Assembly (NCBI GenBank): GCA_026120185.1
Contig: JANUWF010002022.1
Span: 558,001 to 622,000 of the forward strand
DNA: 64,000 nt
Direction of reading: 5' to 3'
Origin: Voacanga thouarsii
Lineage: Eukaryota; Streptophyta; Magnoliopsida; Gentianales; Apocynaceae
The first letter of the stretch is position 1. The number at the start of each line of letters is the position of its first letter. The translations under genes were made by a program, and so were the position numbers. Positions 46,692-60,000 of the stretch are shown piece after piece. The notes beneath the pieces were generated by a model. It did no database searches. It was not told where the DNA came from and saw nothing but the letters and a program-made list of their open reading frames with translations.

Positions 46692-48280
46692 TGATGCTTA
46701 AATTTTGGGTGTAAAAAAATCATCAAATTTAAATCTATCCCTTAGTCATGTTTTAATTAAAACATTAGTCTCAAAATACACATACGAGCAAATACATTCA
46801 TCACAAGTATAATATAGGGAATTAACGAGTATCGATTCTCAAAGAAACAAGTACACACTAATCATTTTTCATTCTTTGTTTAACCGATCTAATTAAAGTG
46901 AGAAAATAATAAAAATAAAAATAAAGAAATATATACAACTCAAGAATGTAGGTTTATGCAATTTAGACAATTATCTTAAAAAACATGATAATGAACCAAC
47001 TAGCAATTCTCTCAACTAATTATCATCTTGACATCATAAAAGAATGTAAAGTAAAATTCAATCGTTTGTCAAGTCATGAATCTACTTAGATAAATTCTAC
47101 TTTGTTTGTCAATCTATGGAATCCTATATTTTGATTAATATTAACAGATTTGTCAATCAAGCTAACATAACGAAAGCATACATTAAGCTCATCACTATAT
47201 ATTTTGATTCAATTAGCAGATTTGTCAATCAAGCCATCTTAACTAAAATATACATGAATTTAAATTCCTTAAAAACATGAAATTAGTTAATGGCTCTATG
47301 TCAAGGCGAAATCAACTTAACCTTTGATTACTTAGTTCTAAAATCCAAACTTTATCGTTCAAATTCATTAAGATTAAACAAATACGAAATCAATGCAATG
47401 AAACTCCTAACATAATTTTATCTAAATTAATTAGAAGAACTTGCATCAATAACCAATGATATCAAGTAATGAAATACCAAAGATGACAAAGAATTGATCA
47501 AATAACTAAACTAACGCAAAATCATGAATCCCAAAATAATGTTAAATTACAAAAAAAACATTGAATACATCATTGTTTAAGGAAAAGAAGATAACGAGAA
47601 AAGAAAGCACTCATAGACAAACCTCTTTCTTCTTTCTTGAAGACTCTCTTGAACAATCTTCCTTAATTGTGTGAATTCCTCTATCAATGAGTGATGGGGA
47701 ATTTCTACTTATGAATCCACCTCTCTCTATGTATATATCCCAATCCTTGTATATTCTTGTGCTTTTATAGGCCTTTTGTATGCTAATTCATGGCTTAGGA
47801 AGTCTTGGCCGAGTAGGATTCAGAAAATACCAAAATCATTAGAAAATTTCTAATTTCATGCATAGAATAGTCGCCCTCCAGAGCGTACATGGTGCCGGGT
47901 ATAGTCGGGCCACCTGGCACCAGGTACACTGGAGTTTTGCTCTTTTTATGGTGGATGGACAGAATGGACCCAGTGCCTGGTACATTTGCCAGACCTGGCG
48001 CCAGGTCTGTTCTGGAATTTCCCCTGAAGCTTGGCTCGGTTTTTTTTGTTTTACTAGAATGGACCCGGCGACTGGTCCATTGGCTAGGCCTTATGCCAGG
48101 TCTGTTTTGGAAGTGTTCACCTTTTTGCTCGATTTCAACTTAAAAATGCACATATTTGCCAAAAACACTTTTCACAAGCAAAATGTCAAATAGGAAGGGC
48201 TATGCCTAGTTATTACAACAAATGTATCTTAAAATAACCTTAAATAACTAGGAAAATAATGGTGATTTTTGCCCCCATCA
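46692..48280 (-). repeat. Element F 3' LTR (1589 bp)
   Basis: TGATG ... CATCA ends. Matches 52897-54178 along most of its length. A GC-rich segment (47880-48110) holds two or three repeats about 95 bp apart (GAATGGACCC at 47962 and 48057). It includes palindromes CCTGGCACCAGG (47913-47924) and CCTGGCGCCAGG (47994-48005). The plus-strand frames at 47858-48193 come from these repeats and are not convincing genes. Confidence 0.85.
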
Positions 48281-49753
48281 CATAGCCCTCATACTTGAAC
48301 ATTTGCTTGTCCTCAAACAAAATACTTTAGTCTAAGAAAAATTATCAAGAAAGATATTAGTTCTTTCTTATTCAAAAAATTCTTTACCGTAGCAAAGATT
48401 ATATCTTCCCTTTAAACTTAGGATACAACTATTATCATTCATACCATTTGAAAACAATACAAACTTTGAAACTTTTGATAAGATATCACAAAACTCTTGA
48501 AGTCAAATTAATTAAGTGTACACCTTAGTCTAAGAAAATTATTTCACCCTTCAAGTATAAATATAGATAACATGAATCATATAAGTCAAGCTATCTACTA
48601 ACTCAAACATTATAATTCCAAAAACTGCATAACTTAAGTCATGATGTAAGGAAAGCACTCTACTCTTTTTTTTTTCCTCTAATTTTTTTAGTGACTTAGG
48701 AATTTGATAGTCTCAAATGCATGGATTTCTCTTCACATACCATATTGACCCCCTTTCAGCCATCACTCATTATTTTTTCAACAATATTCCTTTCTTTTGC
48801 TCTTGGGAATTCATAGCCTCAATAAAGTGAATTTCTCTTCACTATCCGTATTGACCCCCATAATCAAGAAAAAATAAATTTTTTTTTTCTCATTTTCAAA
48901 GAGGAAATAATCAACTCATTTTTTTTTAGTTTTTCAATTCACAACAAATTTTTACAATTCTCCACAATCTTTCCTCTCAAAGATCTTTTATCAACTCACA
49001 TTCCTCATTATAAGTCAAAGCTAAGCAAAATTTAAACTTATAATACAAGAGTTAGCCAATAAACTTTTCTTATATTCATCATATTCTCTATATTCATTCT
49101 AGATGAGTCAAATAATATTCAAACACTAATGTATAAACAAGATTAGTAAAAAATTCTGAAGTCTTGACAAATATCTTATCCAACAAAACCAATTTCTTAA
49201 AAATCCACCAAATGAATGACAAAACTCATATCTAAGTAAGAAAAAGAATTACAACCTTGCTTAAACAATGAAAACCACAAAAACTTTTAAAAAATTAAAA
49301 AAAAAAATTGATCCAGACTTTTCAACAAAATTATTTTATTCCAAGAAAACACCAAGATAAAAATAATTGATAAAAATTTGGAGAAAGAATATTACTAAAC
49401 CACTCCCCCATACTTAAACTGGACAATGTCCTTATTGGCCCGAAAATAAACACAAGAAAGTATTTCTAAAGGGACAAAAAATAATGAGTAGAAAGTTAAG
49501 CAATACTTCTCAATTGCAATAAAGCTCTAATGAATATCAAAACTTGAGATAGAGAGAATGGCTTGTCTAGGAGGACATTATTCCTACCTATAAAACAAAA
49601 CACACATAAAAGTATAAGGAAAATAATAACAAAATAAAGACACACCTAAATAAAAGAAAACAAACTTATGAAAAATACTAATATGAATCCTAACAAAGCA
49701 AATAAAGACACAACTCATTCCCCCACACTTAAGATGGAAAATATTTTCCTTAT
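48281..49753. other. Element F interior, no coding sequence seen
   Basis: AT-rich interior between the 3' LTR and the small protein frame. A purine tract for plus-strand priming (reverse complement of about 48281-48298, GTATGAGGGCTATG) adjoins the LTR. The rest shows no protein-like frame. Confidence 0.6.
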
Positions 49754-50146
49754 TTAGCGAGAAAGATACCTAACAATTACAAAACAAAACAAAGATACAA
49801 GTTCTTTCCACTCATTATGCTTTCTTTTCAAATTTTTGGAAAAGAAATTGAAGCTTAAAATAGAAGATATGCATAATGAAAGTAGAAAGAAGGGAGGCTT
49901 TTGAAAAAGGTCAAGTTCATGAAAACCATTTTTCTCAGTAAAACAAAACACATTTTCTTTTTTCTCTAACATTCCTTTAGACACACAAATATCTTTTTCA
50001 ACATATAAGTGCACATGGTCTCTAAAGAATGCATCAACATTGAAATCACCAATTTTCCCTTCAAAAGATTTGTCACAATGAAAATTTTCCTTTAAACCTA
50101 GTATTTGAGTTTTCAAAGATGGGATTAGAAAATCCTTACTTTTCAA
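49754..50146 (-). pseudogene. Element F protein shared with element G
   Basis: A frame of 130 codons with ILGLKENFHCDKSFEG, ENVFCFTEKNGFHELDLFQK and PPFFLLSL. The first 90 residues are alignable with the frame at 35935-36210 in element G. No known retroelement domain is recognised. Downstream residues are hydrophobic then basic. Confidence 0.5.
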
Positions 50147-50194
50147 TGCATGGTTTACAAAAATTAAGTTACCTCCCTTTGAATGGGGTGAAGG

Positions 50195-50484
50195 TTAGAA
50201 TTTGTCAACATCCTTAAATGACTTCTTATGATGTAGCGTTGAATGATTTAACTCTTTGAGACTTGTTAAACTCCATACATCATTATGTGGACCATGGTCC
50301 TCCAAGAATAGAGAGGAACCTAAAAAATCATGTGACAAAGGGAGATTAGAATTATTAGCACATAGAGAAAAATTGAATACCTCCCATTTCATATTGGATA
50401 ATTGTTCCTCATATCCTCTCTCTTTTCCTTGGAGATTCTCTTGTTCAAGCATATGGGCCTTTATGGCATCCTCAACCATCTTGG
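50195..50484 (-). pseudogene. Element F gag-like frame, part 2
   Basis: Minus-strand residues MVEDAIKAHMLEQENLQGKE and YEEQLSNMKW continue, across solo LTR E, the frame that begins at about 52525. The Gln/Glu-rich coiled-coil style resembles short gag-like proteins of non-autonomous plant elements. Identity is uncertain. Confidence 0.45.
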
Positions 50485-52322
50485 TGAAGGCACAGAAAAT
50501 GGAAAACACTGGGCACGCAGTGGAAGCGAAGATAAAAAATTGAAAAAACTAAAGAACAGGGGAATCTTGATTAGAGCCGGCGGCGGCTCCGGCAGCCCTA
50601 GCCGACGCTGGTTATGCTCTGGCGGGACTCCAAGGTTAAAATTCTTTTACCTTTTTTCCTCGTTCTAAGAGTTGGCTGGACCGAAATGTGTACTACTGGG
50701 GTAGGTACGCTGGTGGAAGCTTCTGGTGCGATTCCTGCAAGTTTCCTACTCCGTCTTTGCATGTAGGTGAACACCAATCTCTCGATCTTCCAGTATATGG
50801 CCTGCCTAAATCCGTTTGGTGAATAACTATAGACTAAGGAGCCTTTTTTTTGGAGAGAGAGTGAGAGAGAGACGTCTGGCTTTTCACAGAGAAGAAGCCA
50901 TCTCAGAGAATGTGTGTTCTGTCAGCAACGTTGTTTCCAATCCTCCTGTTTAACCTAAATAAAATCCTAGGTTAAACTGGACTGGACCATTGGACTCTTA
51001 GTTTAACCTTTTGGGCTTAATTAACTATTCTAATTAGAACCACATAAATGACCCAATTAATAATTAATTTCCCAGCCCAAATAAACTAGTCCAATAAATA
51101 AGCCTATATTAGTTTAGTCCCAAGTTAATCTTTAATTATTCAAATTGGGCTAAAACCCTAAATAATTAATTGACCAACCAAACGAATTTAATTAATTCTC
51201 TCTCCATAGACCTTTATTTTATTTTAGTCCAACAATTAAATCAGGCTACTTAAATAAAATAAATTTTATTTAATTTAAAATCAAGTCCTTAGCTCATATT
51301 TAATTAGGACTCACGGTCTATACTGGGGACCAAAAGACACACTGCCTTGGCTACTAAAATGACCAAAATACCCTTGCCATATAAATTGCTATATTTTGCA
51401 TTTTAAATATTTTCTAATATAACCATAAGAAAATATTGACCCCAAGGGCAGTGCTGCGTTAGTAAAGTCTCCGACCTATAGGTGTAATGATTAAAATACC
51501 CCTCTATACATCGCAGTACATTTAGAGACGAAGAAGTGTACTAACACCTCTCTAAATGACATCTATCATCTTTAGGCCTCTAGTCCAATGATCCACGACT
51601 TCTTGGATTATTTCCACTTTCCAAGGGAGCTACCCTAAAGCAAACATCCAAGTCATGTTTCTCAGGGCCCTAGATATTTAGATCATTCAAACAACCACAA
51701 TGGACGATATAGTATAGAAACTATCTTATACAAGTCTGTCTTAACTAACTAGTCACACATACCCAACATGCAAGTATATTGGCCCTACGATAGAACCTCA
51801 ACTATAGCATATCAAAGTATATGCTTCCAGCTTCGTCAGACCACCAACTCATACTCAAGTCGTAGAGTATTAGTCCACGCTATATATCTTATCAAAGTAT
51901 ATGTAGCGGGTAGTAGTTTAGGTTTTTACCATATATTACTTTTAGAAACCACTACTACAGGTCCTGTTCTACATATTCGAAATACGCTTATGTCATGAAG
52001 TGAGTGGACTACTCACTGGCTAAAGGTAAACTATTTCCCATTTAAAATTCACAACATAATAACCTAGACATGATGAGATTCCCATTTTTATCAATCGGTT
52101 AAGAAGAAAAGTTTATGTGTTAAGTAACCCGTGATTCATACCTTACTGTGAAAGACCTCCATTCATATGAACCACTTACTTAAACACAATGAGTCTTTTC
52201 CAAACGTAATTGTGCACAAATAAAATTGTAAATTCACAAACAATTTCTAAAAATAGATTCTTTTATTAAAACATTCGATATTTACATCAGAAACCTAGTC
52301 TAAGAGGGCATATTTTCCAACA
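50485..52322 (-). mobile_element. Solo LTR E (1838 bp), TSD CTTGG
   Basis: Minus-strand start TGTTGGAAAATATGCCCTCT, plus-strand ends TGAAGG ... CCAACA, flanked by CTTGG at 50480-50484 and 52323-52327. Same family and orientation as solo LTR D. It splits the gag-like frame of element F. Confidence 0.93.
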
Positions 52323-52530
52323 CTTGGCTAGTTGTGTTCTTTGATGGCTCATATGTTGGGATACTTCTTCATGCCACTTAATGGAGGAATTTGTATTGGC
52401 GACAAAAGAATGCATTGAGGCTTCCAAGTGACGTTTCACAAAAATCATCAATTTGAGATTGCAAATTTGCCAAATTCTCGTCATTATAGCTTCTTTGATC
52501 TTGTGTCCAAAAGTAGTTATCCATGATGAT
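52323..52530 (-). pseudogene. Element F gag-like frame, part 1
   Basis: Begins at an ATG near 52525 (MDNYFWTQDQRSYNDENL, then LANLQSQIDDF). A single-base shift near 52410-52430 leads into SIKWHEEVSQHMSHQRTQ, up to solo LTR E. This gives a start for the only gag-like frame of element F. Confidence 0.45.
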
Positions 52531-52871
52531 GTTAATCTCACGTTCAAAGAAAAACAAAAATCAAATCGAAAATGAAAACAAACAAAAATAATAAAAAAAA
52601 ACAAAGAAATGAAAAAAAAGGGAAAAGAAAATAATAGAAAAATAAAGAAAAGAAAAATAAACGCATTCACAAACTATCTAAATGCAAAAGTTAGTGGTAT
52701 TTATGGTACAACATGAAATCAGCTAGTCAATTAAGTCACATAATGTTACAAACAACAAGATAGAACACCGATTTACACAAAGAATATATATACATATTTA
52801 CATATAGACGTATGACATATAAACATATAAACATGGTTAAATCAACAAAATCTAAGCTTTCATGATATTAT

Positions 52872-52888
52872 TCCCCAGCAACGGCACA
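52872..52888 (-). other. Primer-binding site of element F (tRNA-Asp)
   Basis: TCCCCAGCAACGGCACA on the plus strand closely matches the 3' end of plant aspartate tRNA (TCCCCGGCAACGGCGCCA), with two changes and a small gap. The site lies eight bases from the LTR, as expected. Confidence 0.8.
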
Positions 52889-52896
52889 AAAAAAAT

Positions 52897-54178
52897 TGAT
52901 GCCTAAATTTTAGGTGTATAAAAATCATCAAATTTAAATTCATCCTTAGTCAAGCTTTAATTAAAACATTAATCCCAAAATATACATAAGAGCAAGTATA
53001 CTCATCGCAAGTATTGTCTAGGGAATTAATGAGTATCGATCCTCAAAGGAACAAGTACACACTAATAACTTTTTATTCATTTTTTAACCGATCTAATTAA
53101 AGTGAGAAAATAATAAAAATAAAAATTAAAAAATATATACAACTCAAAGATGTAGGTTTATGCAATTTAGACAATTATCCTAGAAAACATGATAATGAAC
53201 CAACTAGAAATTCTCTCAACTAATTATCATCTTGGCATCATAAAGGAATGTAAATTAAAATTCAATCATTTGTCAAGTCTTGAATCTACTTAGATAAATT
53301 CCACTTCGTTTGTCAATCTATGGAATCCTATATTTAGATTAATATTAACAAATTTGTCAATAAAGCTAACATAACCAAAACATGCATTAAGCTCATCACT
53401 GTATATTTTGATTCAATTAGTAGATTTGTCAATCATGCCATCCTAACCAAAATATACATGAATCTCAATTTCTTAAAAACATGAAATTAGCTAATGACCT
53501 AATGTCAAGGCGAAATCAACTTAAGCTTTGATCACTTAGTTCTAAAATCCTAACTTCATCGTTTAAATCCATTAAGATTAAACAAATACGAAATCAATAC
53601 AATGAAACTCCTTACATCATTTTGTCCAAGTCAATTAGAAGAACTTGCATTAATAACCAATGATATCAAGTAATCAAATACCAAAGATGACAAAGAATTA
53701 ATCAAATAACTAAATTAAGACAAAATTATAAATCCCAAAACAATGTTAAATTACAATAAAAACATTGAATACATCATTGTTTAAGGAAAAAAAAGATAAA
53801 GAGAAAAGAAAGCACTTATAGACAAGCATATTTTTTCTTTCTTGAAGACCCTGTTAAACAATCCTCCTTGATTGGATGAATTCATCCTTCAATGAGTGAT
53901 TCAAAATTTTTGTTTATGAATCCACCACTCTCTATGTATATTTCCCAATCCTTGTATTTTCTTGTGCTTTTATTGGCCTATTGGATGCTAAATTCGTGGC
54001 TTAGGAAGTCTTGGCAGAGTAGGATTTGGAAAATATCAAAATCATTGGAAAATTTCTAATTTCGTGCATAGAATATTCGCCCACCAAAGCGTACCTGGTA
54101 CTCGGCACATCGTGAAACCTGGCGTCAAGTGTATTCTGTTCTTCCTCTAGAGTTTTGCTCTGTTTTTTTGTGGTTGGA
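52897..54178 (-). repeat. Element F 5' LTR, truncated
   Basis: Starts TGATGCCTAAATTTTAGG and follows the left copy with moderate divergence to about 54178 (GAGTTTTGCTCTGTTTTTT). The last 300 bp of the left copy have no counterpart. This is the regulatory LTR on the element strand, so its loss would also silence F. Confidence 0.8.
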
Positions 54179-55490
54179 AATATGAATTAGTTCCCTAAAA
54201 AATTATTTTATTCATCAAAGGTCGAAAATAAATTTATGATTTAAACATATTTTTTTTGCTTGAAGAAAATGTTATTTCTGACCAAAACTAATTTTGGTAG
54301 GAGTTTAGATTTTGTTTTTCAACCAATTTGAAATGTGCTAAGAAATATGATTTAGTTCTCCAAAAAAATTATTTTGTTTCTCATAGATGGAAATTAATTA
54401 AATTTATAATTTCAATTTTTTCTTGAAGAAAATGTAATTTCTAACCAAATGAAATTTTTCGTAAGAAATGGATAGTTATTCTAATCACTTTCTAACCACG
54501 TTTATTTGATGTTGGATATTGAATTAAATTTTTATTTTTTGGGTAAAAATTTAATTTAATATTTATTTTACTTAAAGTATGTGTTCCAACCAATTTGTAT
54601 TTGGTAGGAAATTGAAAAAAAAAAAAAAGTTTCTGACCACATTAGTATTGATATGAAATTAAAATTTTAAAAATAATTCCTAATTTTTAATTCAATTGAA
54701 AAAGATAGTTTAAAAATGAACATAGTTGAATAAGTTGCGAAGAATTTTTCTAAGTGATTAACATGTTGCTAGAAACTAATTAGTATTATTGGATAAAATA
54801 TATGTAGTATTTTTGTCATTTTGGGTTATTTACATTTGGTTACAAAAAGAATTTCATCAAATTTTCTAATAAAAAAAATAGTTGATACATCTCTAGACTT
54901 TACTTTTTAATAAATTATAAATAAAATATGAAAAGAGGTACATCGTTTGTTCGAGTTTGATTTTTTAGTTTTGACTTGATCAAAAAATTACACAGTTATA
55001 TATATGTCCTTTATTATTATAGTTGTGGTTAGTGGCGAGACAATATAAGTTAGTGAGATGTAATTCCTTTAAATCAAGAAAATTGTTAGTAAATTTTTGG
55101 ATGAAAAATATATGTATTATAGGGAAGTGAACATTCAATTCTGGACATCCCAACTTAGAAATGTTGATATGCAATTCTGGATGGAAGGAGTATTACTTTT
55201 TCTTTTTAAGTTAAATAATTCAATATATATTCATTAAATCATTCCGTCAAAATCAAATGATTTAATTATATTGAAGTAAGGCTAACATCGATTCATCTTT
55301 TAATTGGAACTAAATATATATTATTACTTTTCTACGTTCAGAATAAGATTGAAATGGTATGATGTGATTAATGAATTCTAGTCATAAATGGTTATTTGAT
55401 TTAATTTTTAATTTATTTTAATAATGACTATTTTAAAAGTATATGTAATATTATAACTATTTCTTGGGACAATCTTATGTCATAGCTATT

Positions 55491-55526
<36 letters not shown>

Positions 55527-55880
55527 TATAAATAATAGGAACATATTTATTTCTAAGTAAATTTTTTGTTATAAAAAAAATAAAAATTTACAATTTTATT
55601 AAATTAGAAAAAGGAAAAATTACTAAGCTAAAACAATATCTTTGTAATACATAAAAAAGTATATAATTTTATATGTTTTATAATTTAATTACATTATTAA
55701 AAATTTATTTGTTTATTCTATTTATAAATAGTTTATATTTAAATAATATCACAAATATATATACATCTATAAGTATACATTATGGATATATATAAATAAT
55801 TATTTTTAAAATTATTTTATATATCTAAATTATTAAGTTTTGACATATATATATATATATATCTCTAAATAATGAAGAGA
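54179..55880. other. AT-rich segment with diverged internal repeat
   Basis: Two related stretches begin near 54180 and 54348 (AAATATGAATTAGTTCCCTAAA / AAATATGATTTAGTTCTCCAAA in short matches, then GAAGAAAATGT.ATTTCT.ACCAAA). This is a duplication of about 165 bp. TA microsatellites lie at 55497-55522 and 55844-55862. No gene is supported. Confidence 0.5.
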
Positions 55881-56980
55881 AAATTTTTACAATTTAAATT
55901 TTTTTACCAAATTCCCTCCTCGAGGTTGGCGCATTTTTTTTGGAAACAATTAAAGCTTAAATTCTTCACCATTTTGCCTCTTCCTCACGAGTTCATTGTG
56001 TATGTCCTCAACATAGCCTTTTGAAAAGCTGGTTCCTCTATTTGTTCCTCTCATTATGTCTTCCTCCCACAGGCTCATTGTGTATGTCCCATGGGTTAGG
56101 TGTCTTTGCAGTTTTAAGCATAGTAGCAACAGATTTGAAAAGCGTCGTTGACTGAACTGGATTTGTTTTTCGTTTTAACCTTTTTTCTGAATTGATGTCC
56201 CTAAGATATCTTTAATTTTGGAAGCTCTGTTATTTATTGATTTTGGATTGTATGTGTTTAAAATAGGTGGGAAGCTAGTTACCAGAGCATGAAGAAGAGT
56301 GCTATGGACCAAAGTACCTTGTTACTAGAAAGACAACACAATGGCTAAGCTTTCTCGTGGAGAAATTTTATTTGAATTTACTACACAGAAAGTGGTGGAT
56401 TTGGCAAGAATATTTCGGTTTTAATTATATTGTTTCATTTCTATTTGCAATTTTGGTATAATTCGGCGGTTAGCATTTGTGATTTTTGGTTTCTTAAAAT
56501 TCCATAATATATGCCTCTACATCATGGAATCAAAATTCCTATGTTTTCTGATATGCATCAAATTTGTTTTTGGAGGCTGTGTATTAGTATACTTAAAAAT
56601 TGTAAATCCTTTGTTACATTCTTGGGAAAGATTGTGGATTTCTTATGGTTCTAGTCATATTTAGGACGCCTTTCTAAATAGAGATTAAATCACTAATTTT
56701 AGCTAATATTTAGTTTTGGGAGATATTTATAAAAGGTCTATTTGATGTTTTAAAATGCAACAAAAAACATTTGGTGATGTTATGCATCTTATTTGTTCTA
56801 ATTTTCCTTCTATTTGTTTGAAATAGGAGATTTTATATATGTTTAGATTTTCATTTGGTTTGTGGCCTTCAGACCTATTTTGACAAGCAGCGAGTGAAAT
56901 CTTCTTGTGATTAATTAGTATGGTCTTATCTGTGTGAAGATACATTCCTGGAATTTTCAGTAGCCAACTATAGTTTTATT

Positions 56981-57033
<53 letters not shown>

Positions 57034-60000
57034 AACAAAGCCTTGCAATTCCAGCTACCAAATTTGTGACTTGGGGTAAGGATGTTCCTATCTTTTATGC
57101 ACTAAAGCTGGTTGTCGTAGGAGTCGGAATTTTCTTAATGTGCTAGTCTTTTATTCTATTCCAGTTTATATCAACTACTTTCTTGATTCTCTCCTAGCAT
57201 AAGCTTTCTCCTTGGGTCAGATAAAGAGAAGAATTAGAAATTCTACCTGTTGCTTGAGAAGGAAGGATTGCTTGCTGGCCTGTAGTATTGCATCTAAGGA
57301 GATGTTGAAATAATTAATTATGTTATACTTTTTGTTGTGGTTTCTTTTGTGAGAGTTCAAGTGAACGTAATTATGAAACCTTCTAGGTAAATAATTTTTC
57401 TATTCAGATTCAGATGCAAGGTTAAGTCTTTGGTGACAAATTTAGTTTTAAGGACTTAGATACATTTTAGATTGTGGTTAGCTCTTTTATGCTCTTCAAA
57501 AGCATCAAACTATGTCTGTTGCTAGTATAAGTCACTACACTCAAGCACTGAGGTTTACTGAAATACTTATGATGGTATATGACTGAAATAGAGCTTGTCA
57601 ATATAGAAGGCGATAAGTAGAACAGTAGGTAAAATAAGCAGCTAAGCTATTGAAGGGATGATAATTTTTTTTTTTTTTTTGGTCAGCAGCAGTTTGAATG
57701 AATCAAATAAACTGTGACACCACCTGTAGTTGAAGAATCACAGATACCCAGAATTCTTGATTATTTGCCTCAAAGAATTGACCTCAAGGGCCATTTTCTT
57801 GCACTTTACTTTGCTAAAGAAGCCAAAGATCCCTTCTTTAGAGTTGGCTACAATAGTTTGGGTGCCTTTGCACCATCAATCACCTCTATTTCCAGGTGAC
57901 CTTTTTGTATAGGTGTGTCTATGATTCTATTGTTGATAGCTCTGTTGAAGGGTTTGTAGTTCGAATGAATCAACTTCTATGGAAGCTTGTGAAAAATCAT
58001 CATACCTATCTAGTTTCAAGCTTGAATAACATAACCAACAATGGCCAAAAATATGAACTTAAGAAGAAAATGGTTTCAAGCAGAGCCCAAAAATCCTCAT
58101 ATTAATTTGGTTTCAAGCCTGTGCAATATATATATATATATATATATATATTAATTATAAACTTAAGAAGTCTACTGTTTGGGGTTAATTTTTATTAGTA
58201 TTTACGATTTTGAAATCACTGTCTCTACTTAATCTAGTTTTTACCCAAAAATATGCTGTTTGAGGCTGACAGAATGTTCTGGTTTGCTTACTATTGTTTT
58301 TATGTGCAATTGTCTTCAATTTTGACCGACTAACTTTGGGAGGCCTGTGTAGTTTAATTACCAATTGTCTTTAGTTTTTTTGTCTAAATGTTCTAGTTTT
58401 TATTTTCCATTGTTAATATGTCATCATATTTTACTTTAGATAAAATTTGGCACTACTTTTCTACTGATTGTTTCAAAAATAGTGCGGGATGGTTTGAAGT
58501 TGGGATATAAGACTAAAGCTTTTGCAGTTTATGGTGTTATAAAGTAAGTAATATCACTAACTGGCAAAAGGTGATGAATAGGCATTTGTATCCGATTTGC
58601 ACTAGCTTTCATGAAGAGTGTTATTTTTTTTTGGGGGCCAATTTATCTGCAAACTACTTGTCTTGGGCTTGTGTTTTCTGCTTTACACTTAGGGCTATTA
58701 TAAAATGCACAGTAGCTTCGGCCTGTATTGAGGAAGTTATGGCCAAAATACTGAAGGGTGCGTATATGCTCATCACTGAATTGAGTTTATGCTTTTCTTG
58801 GATATTGGAGGGTTTCTTTACTGTTATTTTCAAGTAACTGCTGGGAAATCAGTGCCTAGTTTTTTTTCTGTACCAACTTTGATTCTTATCACTGTCTCTG
58901 CTTAATTTAGTGTTTTTGGACACTTTCTTGAGCTCTTCACTGAACTGAGCTCTTCAGTAAAGTTGTTCATTCAGAAATCATTGGAGCAGCTCCAATATTT
59001 GACCATTAATTTCTTTGGAATGAAAGCATATTTCTGTTAAAATTTAATAGACCTTTATAGTTTAAACGTTTTACAGTTTAAGTTTGATTTCTTTGCTAAG
59101 CTATCTGCATACTACTTTATCTGGTCTTAAATTGAAAACTGAGCAATGTTAAGTTACTGGCCGACTATTATGTTGACTACTAAAATGTGGTGTTGCTATG
59201 ACATAAAAAAGACTCAAAATCATTTCAACACTGAAATTTTTTGTTGAACATGACCTTTAGATGAGTTTGGTGTCACTGTGATTGAGCATCAAGTCATTAA
59301 GCCTAGGAGCATTACAGTCCGTCTAATTTATAAACCTTAATTTTTCTTTCTCCTATGGATTAGCATATCTCCAATCTCATGTGTTAAGTTTAAAAACTTC
59401 TTCTTTAGCTCTCGATTGGTCTATGTTACCTATTTGTTATTTTTCTGCTATTGATGTACTCATTTTTGTTTGATGTGTGTGAAGTTCAATTCAATCATTA
59501 AAAATAGCACCAAAAGTTTCTTTTTCATTTTTCCCCCCTTCCTCAAGATTGTTGCTTGTTTATATTGAGCTCAAGGTAAAATTTAATATTTAAAGTGAGG
59601 TTCTGAAAGTAATAGATTAAAGAAAAAGTATAGATACAATTTCATGATTGAAGATTATACATAGGCTATTAAACTAGCTTTCTTGATGTGTTAATGGATT
59701 ATATATGAAATTGAAGTGCAACCCAAGTTAATAAGAGCTTTTTTCTGTGCTTGTCTTGTAATTATTTCTGTGAACAAGTTCAGTAAATTGTTCTAGAGAA
59801 ATGATACTAGAACTGATGCTAGGATAAATACGCTTGAAATGAAGACAAATGTAATAGAAGTGAACTAAATTTGGCTAGCACTAAAGCATCATCTATGGGA
59901 GATAGCTGAAGACAAATATCCAGTATCACCTGGGTAGATTCATATGAAAAGTTTGTCAAAAAAGGTGGAATAAAACAAATGGATTGCACATTGGTCATAT

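Larger units (their letters stand above)
46692..54178 (-). mobile_element. Non-autonomous LTR element F (tRNA-Asp primer)
   Basis: The 3' LTR is 46692-48280 and the partial 5' LTR is 52897-54178. The primer site is the reverse complement of 52872-52888. The interior is about 2.8 kb after removing solo LTR E. There is no pol gene. The tRNA-Asp primer and long LTRs fit the Athila/Tat side of Ty3/gypsy, so it is probably a large derivative mobilised by a relative. The far end of the 5' LTR is missing and unrelated AT-rich sequence follows. Confidence 0.75.

Noticed and set aside
47858..48193. Two overlapping plus-strand frames in LTR F
   Set aside because: They arise from the repeated GC-rich LTR segment and lie opposite to the element's coding strand.
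52287..52670. 127-codon minus-strand frame from 52670
   Set aside because: Its hydrophobic N terminus comes from A-rich repeats. The meaningful part is the gag-like piece from about 52525, which mostly uses another frame.
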